NCBI GenBank assembly: GCA_959605475.1
Contig: CAUHFS010000077.1
Coordinates: 1 to 5,946, forward strand
Length of the DNA stretch: 5,946 bases
Direction: 5' to 3'
Source: an uncultured Collinsella sp.
GTDB lineage: Bacteria; Actinomycetota; Coriobacteriia; Coriobacteriales; Coriobacteriaceae
Shown: in pieces, positions 1 through 4,516 of the stretch
Layout: each line of letters opens with the position of its first letter
Position numbering within the stretch: the first letter of the stretch is position 1
Made by a program: the position numbers and the translations under genes
The notes under the pieces: model-generated
Database searches by the model: none
Seen by the model: the letters and a program-made list of their open reading frames with translations, nothing else
Told to the model about the DNA's origin: nothing

Positions 1-1701
1 AAAACGCACATGCGCTGTTGCGGGGATCTGGAGAACCAGAAGGGAACGACACTGCAGGTGGGTGCACGCGAGCGATGTGACAACCACGGGCAACAGCAAA
101 AATAAGGAGGGAAGCGCTGCCTGGAGATACGAAAGGAGGATTAATGGGGGCATCTTCGTACTTAACTCGTAAACCTTGGGGTCCGGCAAGCTCGCGATCG
201 ACTCAAGCAGAAGGGCGCGCGCCTCCGCACGAGAAGGAGTCTCCGGCTCGATTCCGATCGATTGCAGGAGAGTCGCATCTGCCGCGCCCAGCTCACCTCG
301 AGCGCGCTCGTACGTCGCAAGGCTTCGAAACCCCTCCGCAGGCATAGGCGCGTACACGAAACCCGAAAGAGCATCCCGCATGTCTTCCAGGGCCGCTTTG
401 CCCTCGACGTCCATATTCGCAGCGTTCTGCTCTAGATACCGATCTATTGAACGGAGCTCCCCATCCCTATACCGAACAGCGGAAACGTTATCAGCGTCAG
501 GAAACATCTCGACCAGAGCCGGGGCCAGCATCGTCGTCGACATTGCAATCGCGCATACGGCGAGGGTAGGAGAACGCAGGAGCAGTTTCCCCATCGTTCT
601 TACGTATGCAACGGCGGAGGCACAAGCGCTCGAACGAGTTGCCGTTCTCGATGCAGTGAAGGAACCTCTCTCAAGACAAATCGGGGATATCGGGCACGCG
701 CAGCCGCTCTTTCCAGCAACGCAAAGCAGGCTAATTGCCAGCACCTCGATCCCGATTGCGCATACGAGGGCAATCGCGCCACGCTCGAAGCAAAGTCCAG
801 GCAGATTCACTATCTGCGTTGTCGGGTACGGGCTATAGGCGCCGACGGTCAACTCAGTGTTCGCATACGTAAGGGGATTCAACAGGGCGAACTCACGTAA
901 AGCGATGGATCTTCCGTAATACCCGGGAACCATCGTCACCCCCATCAGGGCACATACGAACACGATTCCAAGCGTAGGGTTATTGGCAATCTTCACGGCA
1001 AGGTGAACGACAAGCGAGATGAACGCTGCCACCAAGAATTGCAAGATGGCCGTCTGCGCGAACACCAGCCAAGCCGGTTTGATAACCGGAGTCGCATATT
1101 GAATGTAGCCTATCGGATAGAACGGCGAGCCCGGGCCATTCTTCACAAGCGCGGCGATTATCCCTGGAAGATTGATGGCGAGGACGGCAAGCATTGCAAA
1201 AACACTCGCCCATACGCTCGATGCAACAAGTCGACCCAGCTCGCCCATCGGTGCCTGGATGATGAGCTTTTCACGTTTGTTAAGACGCGCGGCAAGGAAC
1301 GAGACGGCAACGGCCGTTGCGACCCATAGCAAGTACTCCTTCGATCCGTCATAATAGGTGTACTCTCCATCCGATATCTGCAGAAACGGAAGTAGGGGAG
1401 AGAGCGGTGCCAAGATAAGACGTCCCGCGGCAAGAGGGTACAGAAGCGCGGGCATGCTTGATGAAGAGGTATAGACACCGTCCTCCCCCGCATTCACAAG
1501 CGCATCCGCATAGGATGCTGACAATTCCTGCTCAACACGGGTTATTCCCGACTCGAGGTATTCGACCCGTCCGTCGATGCCAGCCGCGCTCCTGAAGACG
1601 GGCAGAGCACAAAGAACCATCAACGCAACAACGACAACACAGAGCGACCTGGAGGAGAGAAGCGACCTAAAGATCGCCTTCGAGATTTTGAGCATATTCA
1701 T
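1..1701 (-). CDS. Large polytopic membrane protein, bacteriocin-associated (putative immunity/ABC permease), partial
   Basis: The minus-strand frame is open from the stop at 1768-1770 to the window edge, so the 3' end is missing (567 codons seen from 1701). I chose ATG 1701 because AAGG lies 6 nt upstream (1708-1711). ATGs at 1719 and 1767 lack a Shine-Dalgarno sequence. Visible architecture (by eye): TM1 at about 19-36, an extracytoplasmic stretch of about 80 residues, TMs at about 120-139, 158-186, 209-236, 243-259 and 308-330, a Cys-containing loop (C334, C336, C342), TM at about 379-397, a second charged extracytoplasmic domain (about 398-515), and TM at about 518-545. Known of the family: large (about 650 aa) membrane proteins (bact_immun_7tm/DUF1430) follow lactococcin 972-type peptides and are thought to give immunity or act with an ABC ATPase. 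I infer the same role from position directly after the secreted peptide. It could instead be a generic ABC-2/FtsX-type permease. That it is a real membrane protein is well supported; the exact family is not. Confidence 0.72.
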   Translation of the reverse strand, partial: MNMLKISKAIFRSLLSSRSLCVVVVALMVLCALPVFRSAAGIDGRVEYLESGITRVEQELSASYADALVNAGEDGVYTSSSSMPALLYPLAAGRLILAPLSPLLPFLQISDGEYTYYDGSKEYLLWVATAVAVSFLAARLNKREKLIIQAPMGELGRLVASSVWASVFAMLAVLAINLPGIIAALVKNGPGSPFYPIGYIQYATPVIKPAWLVFAQTAILQFLVAAFISLVVHLAVKIANNPTLGIVFVCALMGVTMVPGYYGRSIALREFALLNPLTYANTELTVGAYSPYPTTQIVNLPGLCFERGAIALVCAIGIEVLAISLLCVAGKSGCACPISPICLERGSFTASRTATRSSACASAVAYVRTMGKLLLRSPTLAVCAIAMSTTMLAPALVEMFPDADNVSAVRYRDGELRSIDRYLEQNAANMDVEGKAALEDMRDALSGFVYAPMPAEGFRSLATYERARGELGAADATLLQSIGIEPETPSRAEARALLLESIASLPDPKVYELSTKMPPLILLSYLQAALPSLFLLLPVVVTSLACTHLQCRSLLVLQIPATAHVRF

Positions 1702-1707
1702 CGCCAA

Positions 1708-1711
1708 CCTT
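1708..1711 (-). promoter_or_regulatory. Ribosome binding site deciding the membrane protein start
   Basis: AAGG on the minus strand, 6 nt before ATG 1701, preceded by a further GAGG. Neither upstream in-frame ATG (1719, 1767) has a comparable site, so this favours the 1701 start. Confidence 0.5.
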
Positions 1712-1734
1712 AACCTCATCCAGTCGGAACAGAG

Positions 1735-1757
1735 GGGCCGAACAAAATGCTCGGCCC
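1735..1757 (-). terminator. Intercistronic hairpin between peptide gene and membrane protein gene
   Basis: Perfect 7-bp inverted repeat GGGCCGA/TCGGCCC with a 9-nt loop, placed 10 nt after the peptide stop codon and 33 nt before the membrane-protein start. On the minus strand no U-tract follows, so it is not a classical strong terminator. Hairpins here often stabilise or partly terminate the abundant peptide mRNA, lowering expression of the downstream gene; that role is inferred. Confidence 0.5.
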
Positions 1758-1767
1758 TTCCTCGCAT

Positions 1768-2133
1768 CTAGTAGGTGCTATAGACAAATTGCCATTTATC
1801 AGTTGTGCCAAGAACACCACAGGAGCACATTGCAGCGAGGCGGGATTCCCTATGATGCGCGGATCGGCGATAGCCATTTCGGTAGGAGATCGTCTTGTAA
1901 GAGATGTTGAACATCGAGATGCTGTGCCCGCTTACGCCGCGAGGACAGCTGTAGCTCCAGTAGGTATCGACGACGTCGTCCGTATACCCGAGGGGCTCAA
2001 CGAGGGCACACTGGCTGCTCTCCTGGGAAGGAGGCATCGGGGTATCCGCAAAAGCGGGGGCTCCCGGCAGCAACAGACAAAGAGCGAGGCCGAGGAAAAC
2101 CAAGAGCTTACACGACTTAACAGTACTGAACAT
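1768..2133 (-). CDS. Secreted lactococcin 972-like bacteriocin precursor (candidate)
   Basis: 121 residues. The start is ATG 2133, with GGAG 6 nt upstream; the upstream TTG at 2145 overlaps this Shine-Dalgarno and is unlikely. Residues 1-29 are a typical Sec signal peptide: K6/K9, a Leu-rich core and an Ala-Phe-Ala cleavage site before D30. The mature part is 92 residues. From Y58 on it shows the lactococcin 972 pattern: Trp/Tyr near the start (YWSY), a Ser-rich aromatic stretch, a YKT-x-S motif (79-83), NGYRRS (86-91) and an aromatic C-terminus (WQFVYSTY). The mature part has four cysteines (C42, C63, C103, C105); lactococcin 972 itself has none that I recall, so disulfides are possible here. 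Known of the family: Sec-exported peptides that block septum formation by binding lipid II, encoded with a large membrane protein and an ABC ATPase. The neighbour downstream fits. Secretion is secure; the family call is moderate. Alternative: an unrelated small exported protein. Confidence 0.6.
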   Translation of the reverse strand: MFSTVKSCKLLVFLGLALCLLLPGAPAFADTPMPPSQESSQCALVEPLGYTDDVVDTYWSYSCPRGVSGHSISMFNISYKTISYRNGYRRSAHHRESRLAAMCSCGVLGTTDKWQFVYSTY

Positions 2134-2136
2134 AAT

Positions 2137-2143
2137 CCTCTCC
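2137..2143 (-). promoter_or_regulatory. Ribosome binding site of the peptide gene, inside a small hairpin
   Basis: GGAGAGG on the minus strand just before ATG 2133. Its AGAGG pairs with CCTCT at 2149-2153 across a 7-nt loop, which could mask the site. It fixes the start at 2133 rather than the TTG at 2145. Confidence 0.55.
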
Positions 2144-2181
2144 AATCTAGAGGGGTTTCGGTTGCAGTATGCTGTGATTAC

Positions 2182-2210
2182 TTGCCGGCAAAGTCAATTT
2201 AACATAAACT
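2182..2210 (+). promoter_or_regulatory. Candidate sigma-70 type promoter of the DUF2975-XRE operon
   Basis: TTGCCG (2182-2187) and TAAACT (2205-2210) are separated by 17 bp, each matching four of six consensus bases. Transcription would start near 2217, giving a 5' leader of about 37 nt. The -10 lies inside the palindrome at 2198-2216, so a bound regulator would block it. Confidence 0.4.
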
Positions 2211-2216
2211 GTTAAA
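2198..2216. promoter_or_regulatory. Inverted repeat, candidate operator
   Basis: Perfect 7-bp arms TTTAACA and TGTTAAA with a 5-bp centre. It lies in the divergent promoter region and overlaps the proposed -10 of the rightward operon. Size and symmetry suit a dimeric HTH protein; the XRE regulator at 2776-3027 is the nearest candidate, by inference. A second, 10-bp palindrome (TTGCCGGCAA, 2182-2191) lies just to its left. Confidence 0.45.
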
Positions 2217-2253
2217 AAGTAACCTGAGTTTTTTAAATTCTTCGGAGGTTATT

Positions 2254-2766
2254 ATGAGTTCCGACAATCGCACTCCCCGGCTTCATTCCTTCCGCATCGC
2301 ATGTGCGATAGCCTCTGCGACCCTTTGCGCCACCGCCATCGCACAAGTGGCGTTCTCCTTAAAGCCAGCAATCGAAGTGCTCGACAACCCTGTAATTGCA
2401 GACTCCCCCGCGTATCCAGCCCTTGCGATCTCGACATTGGTCCCTGCCGTCATCGGTATCGCTACGACCATCCTCAGCGCCGTTCTCGTGTGGACGATCA
2501 AGAGCGGAGACCCCTTCAAGAAAGGGTCTGCGACATGCTTGAAGGTGCTCGGCATTCTCTTCGTTGTTCAAGCTGCCACCAGCCTCTACGCCGGCTCACT
2601 CAAAACCTCCGTTTCGATGTTTGGCGGCGAGGGGGCCGTCGGCGCCCAAGAGATCGCTTCATCATTCGATTGGACCTCTCTGGTTCTCGGCATCGTCCTG
2701 TTCATGCTTTCCCAGCTCTTCTTGTACGCCCGAGAGCTGTACCTCGACTCCGACGAGATTGCGTAA
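2254..2766 (+). CDS. Four-TM membrane protein, DUF2975-like
   Basis: 170 residues. ATG 2254 is preceded by GGAGG (2244-2248) at 5 nt. Four hydrophobic segments are visible at about 13-34, 56-82, 95-113 and 140-158, with a short charged C-terminus. The motif DPFKKG after TM2, followed by a basic-amphipathic run into TM3, is typical of DUF2975 proteins such as Bacillus subtilis YoaS. Those proteins are usually encoded directly upstream of a small YozG-type XRE regulator, exactly as here (9-bp gap). Their biochemical function is unknown; the membrane protein may modulate the partner regulator, but this is inferred. No signal peptide cleavage site or catalytic motif is apparent. Family assignment rests on topology, size, the DPF motif and the gene pair; an unrelated four-TM protein is the alternative. 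Confidence 0.7.
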   Translation: MSSDNRTPRLHSFRIACAIASATLCATAIAQVAFSLKPAIEVLDNPVIADSPAYPALAISTLVPAVIGIATTILSAVLVWTIKSGDPFKKGSATCLKVLGILFVVQAATSLYAGSLKTSVSMFGGEGAVGAQEIASSFDWTSLVLGIVLFMLSQLFLYARELYLDSDEIA

Positions 2767-2775
2767 GGAAACGCC

Positions 2776-3027
2776 ATGCCCGTAATTGTTCGCCTCGACA
2801 AGATCATGGCCGAGCGAAAGATTTCCTCGAACGAACTTGCCGAAAGGATTGGAACCACGCCCGTGAACCTGTCCCGTATTAAAAAAGGGCATATTCGCGG
2901 CATTCGCTTCAACACACTCGAGCAGCTATGCCTCGCCCTTCGTTGCCAACCTGGAGACCTTCTCGAAGTCATGAGCGAAGAGGATGCCCGAAAGGAGTTC
3001 GGACTCGATTGGTCCGCCGAGGATTAG
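2776..3027 (+). CDS. Small XRE/Cro-type HTH transcriptional regulator (YozG-like)
   Basis: 83 residues. ATG 2776 follows the DUF2975 stop by 9 bp, with a weak GGAAA Shine-Dalgarno in the gap, so translation is probably coupled. It is nearly all one HTH domain: residues 6-15 form helix 1 (LDKIMAERK), 17-26 helix 2 (S-x-x-ELAERIG), 28-38 the recognition helix (VNLSRIKKG), then an IRFNTLEQLCLAL stretch (43-55) and C-Q-P-G-D-LLE (57-64), a hallmark of this HTH_26/YozG-like group. Family members are small DNA-binding regulators paired with DUF2975 proteins. The likely target is the palindrome upstream of the operon, hence autoregulation and perhaps control of the divergent peptide unit (inferred). 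Oddity: its TAG stop abuts, in the same frame, the remnant of a tyrosine recombinase, so its last residues could have been shaped by that junction. Confidence 0.88.
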   Translation: MPVIVRLDKIMAERKISSNELAERIGTTPVNLSRIKKGHIRGIRFNTLEQLCLALRCQPGDLLEVMSEEDARKEFGLDWSAED

Positions 3028-3753
3028 AGGGCGGTCGTACTCGCCCTGCACACGGGGATGCGAATCGGCGAGGTCTGCGGCCTTCGGTGGTGCGATGTGG
3101 ATTTCGAGACGGGCCTGATCTCGATCAGACAATCGGTGGCGTACGCGAAGGGAATGGGTTCGTTCATCAAGGACACCAAGACCCATGACGCCAGGGGTAT
3201 CCCCATCGACCCGGTCGGCCTACTCCCCTTCCTGAAGGAGACCCACGAGATCGACTGCGGAAAGCTGCGCTTGCGCGGCCTTACCGGGGCGGTCGAGATC
3301 GGGGACTGCTACATCCTGTCGGAGCCGGGCGCGACCTTCGCGACGACAAGCTATATCCGCAGGGCGTTCAAGACGTTCTCGGAGACCAACGGCCTCATGG
3401 GCACCAACGACGAGCTGATCACGTTCCACGGCCTTCGCCACACGTTCGCAACGCAGTGGATCCGCCAAGGCGGCGATATCAAGGCGCTCCAATCGATCCT
3501 CGGCCACAAGGACGCCATGGCGACGCTCAACGTCTACGCCGACATCGAGCCCATCTCCAAAATCCATAACATGCTGCGCGCCACGCCGTGCCTTTGGCGC
3601 GGGCACCTCGGGCCGAGGGTCGATCCGGGTCCCATGTTCCAACAGAGGATCCAGGAGTCCATCGAGACGCTCCAGGCGTTCGGCTACGGCATCACCGAGC
3701 CGGACGACCGAAATATCGCCATACGCGACGTGAAGACGAACAGTTGGCTCTAG
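3028..3753 (+). pseudogene. Tyrosine recombinase (phage/ICE integrase), 5'-truncated: catalytic domain only
   Basis: Integrase homology begins at the first codon after the XRE stop (RAVVLALHTGMRIGE) and stays in frame to TAG 3751-3753. All the classical catalytic residues are visible: Arg in TGMRIGE (3061), Lys in TKTHDARG (3178), His and Arg in HGLRHTFAT (3427, 3436), His in LGHKD (3505) and the Tyr nucleophile in NVYAD (3535). The enzyme class cuts and rejoins DNA to insert or excise phages and integrative elements. The N-terminal arm- and core-binding domains (usually about 150-170 residues) are missing. There is no start codon or RBS at the beginning, and the first ATG (3058) lies inside the conserved Arg motif, so it is not a real start. 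About 70 residues follow the Tyr, longer than usual. Most likely a dead remnant left by deletion or rearrangement. Class certain; status as pseudogene likely. Confidence 0.88.
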
Positions 3754-3810
3754 CTCACCGAGTACGCGGCAGTGCTGGGCCCATCCCAACTGAGGTCACG
3801 GTGGTCCGAT

Positions 3811-3852
3811 AGGGGCGCCGCCCGCGGCATGCGCCGCGGAGCGGTATCCCCT
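3811..3852. repeat. Nested GC-rich inverted repeat
   Basis: The core is a perfect 7-bp stem CCGCGGC/GCCGCGG with a 4-nt ATGC loop (3822-3839), enclosed by CCGC/GCGG and the outer arms AGGGG (3811-3815) and CCCCT (3848-3852). No T-run follows, so a simple rho-independent terminator is unlikely. It may be a rho-type or bidirectional stop for the integrase remnant, a REP-like element or part of an old attachment region. Confidence 0.5.
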
Positions 3853-3890
3853 ACCGAAGGGCGGGGATGCCCTCCGCTTCCAGTTCGGAA

Positions 3891-3915
3891 TCAGCCGTCG
3901 GAGGCGTTCGGCTGA
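3891..3915. repeat. Inverted repeat (stem-loop)
   Basis: Perfect 7-bp arms TCAGCCG (3891-3897) and CGGCTGA (3909-3915) with an 11-nt loop. The right arm is part of a 10-bp direct repeat that recurs at 3944-3953. Function unknown. Confidence 0.45.
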
Positions 3916-4079
3916 CTGCGGGAACGGCCTGTCCGCTCAATGTGTTCGGCTGAGATCGGAAATCAACCCAACACGAGCCGGACACGCGCCAGACGGCTCT
4001 TCCCCGTACGGCCTTCCCCCTTACGCTCATGTTGCAGGCATGTAACGCCGCAGCGAGCGCGCCTTTTTTGCGCCAGACA

Positions 4080-4102
4080 GGTACAATGATGAACACTGTA
4101 CC
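4080..4102 (+). promoter_or_regulatory. Candidate -10 element within an inverted repeat, upstream of the ACT gene
   Basis: TACAAT (4082-4087) matches the -10 consensus in five of six positions; no good -35 is visible at 16-18 bp. It overlaps the left arm of a perfect inverted repeat GGTACA (4080-4085) / TGTACC (4097-4102) with an 11-bp spacer. A repressor site over the core promoter of the ACT-citrate synthase unit is plausible, as is a hairpin in the leader. Confidence 0.4.
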
Positions 4103-4149
4103 GTAGCGGAGCGCCCCGCGCGCGCCGCAACCACGCGAAAGGGTTTCCC

Positions 4150-4437
4150 ATGGCCGAGATCTCGTCCTCCCGTATCGTCATCACCGTCCTTGGCAAGAAC
4201 CGCCCCGGCATCGTCGCCGGCGTCACCCGCGTTTTGGGCGAGGCCAATGTCGACATCCGCGACATCACGCAGTCCATTATCGAGGACATCTTCACCATGA
4301 CCATGCTGGCCGACACCGCCGAGTCCAAGCTCGACTTCGCCGAGCTGCAGAAGGCGCTGGCCGAGGCCGGCGAGCTTTCGGGCGTCAACGTGTCCATCCA
4401 GCGCGAGGACGTCTTTAACTTTATGTACCGCCTGTAG
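4150..4437 (+). CDS. ACT domain-containing protein, UPF0237 family
   Basis: 95 residues. The start ATG 4150 has AAAGGG (4138-4143) 6 nt upstream. The whole protein is a single ACT fold: beta strand RIVITVLG (8-15), then KNRPGIVAGVTRVLGEANVDI, where the Gly after Pro marks the usual ligand-binding turn, then the family-typical DITQSI and FTMTML strand, an amphipathic helix (KLDFAELQKALAEAG) and the C-terminal VSIQREDVFNFMYRL, which closely matches the 'I-Q-x-E-D-I-F-x-x-M-H-R-I' ending of UPF0237 proteins. ACT domains bind small ligands, often amino acids, and usually work as dimers; no enzyme partner is known for UPF0237. In many Firmicutes it precedes a UPF0210/PFL gene, but here the next gene is citrate synthase, 79 bp downstream, suggesting a metabolic or regulatory link (inferred). 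The length is normal and the protein is cytosolic. Confidence 0.92.
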   Translation: MAEISSSRIVITVLGKNRPGIVAGVTRVLGEANVDIRDITQSIIEDIFTMTMLADTAESKLDFAELQKALAEAGELSGVNVSIQREDVFNFMYRL

Positions 4438-4438
4438 C

Positions 4439-4463
4439 GAACAGGCCGTACGGGAACAGGCCG
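4439..4463 (+). repeat. Short direct repeat in the ACT-citrate synthase gap
   Basis: The 10-bp unit GAACAGGCCG occurs at 4439-4448 and 4454-4463, separated by 5 bp. No terminator is seen in this 79-bp gap, which supports co-transcription of the two genes. Confidence 0.4.
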
Positions 4464-4503
4464 GCGCATCTGCACCCAAGCACGCCGCCCCCCATACGGC
4501 CCC

Positions 4504-4511
4504 GAGAGGAG
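4504..4511 (+). promoter_or_regulatory. Ribosome binding site of citrate synthase
   Basis: GAGAGGAG, 5 nt before ATG 4517. It fixes this ATG as the start and agrees with an N-terminal extension of about 70 residues before the core fold. Confidence 0.7.
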
Positions 4512-4516
4512 CGCGC

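Larger units (their letters stand above)
2134..2253. promoter_or_regulatory. Divergent AT-rich control region
   Basis: This 120-bp gap separates the leftward peptide unit from the rightward DUF2975-XRE operon and must hold promoters for both. It is clearly more AT-rich than its surroundings from about 2190 to 2240. A minus-strand -35 candidate TTGACT (2192-2197) is present; the best -10 (CATACT, 2166-2171) is 20 bp away, which is longer than optimal, so the leftward promoter is uncertain. Confidence 0.55.
3754..4149. other. Non-coding gap with hairpins and short repeats
   Basis: I see no convincing gene here on either strand; open frames lack RBSs and have unnatural, Pro/Arg-rich composition. 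It holds a nested stem (3811-3852), a small stem AGGGC/GCCCT (3858-3873), a stem TCAGCCG/CGGCTGA (3891-3915), a direct repeat GTTCGGCTGA (3906-3915, 3944-3953) and, at the right end, the leader of the ACT gene. No tRNA or tRNA fragment was recognised that would mark an integration site. Confidence 0.6.

Noticed and set aside
130..347. A strong Shine-Dalgarno-like AAAGGAGG followed by ATG 144 on the plus strand, opening a 67-codon frame.
   Set aside because: The opposite strand carries a continuous 567-codon membrane-protein frame through this site, and the plus-strand product is Pro/Arg/Ser-rich with no domain. The apparent RBS is chance.
176..838. 220-codon plus-strand open frame.
   Set aside because: It is antisense to the membrane-protein gene, its TTG/GTG-type start has no RBS, and its composition is that of a shadow frame.
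2134..2145. Upstream TTG start at 2145 for the secreted peptide.
   Set aside because: The TTG lies within the Shine-Dalgarno that serves ATG 2133, and the ATG gives the more typical signal peptide start.
3058..3060. ATG as true start of the integrase fragment.
   Set aside because: It falls inside the conserved T-G-M-R-x-G-E catalytic motif, homology continues upstream to 3028, and no RBS is present.
3884..3900. Sequence resembling a tRNA T-arm (GTTCGGAATC) as an integration site remnant.
   Set aside because: The stem does not pair and no acceptor or CCA-side sequence follows, so it is not supported as a tRNA fragment.
4051..4075. GC-rich stretch followed by six Ts as a rho-independent terminator.
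   Set aside because: No stem longer than 3-4 bp forms directly before the T-run.
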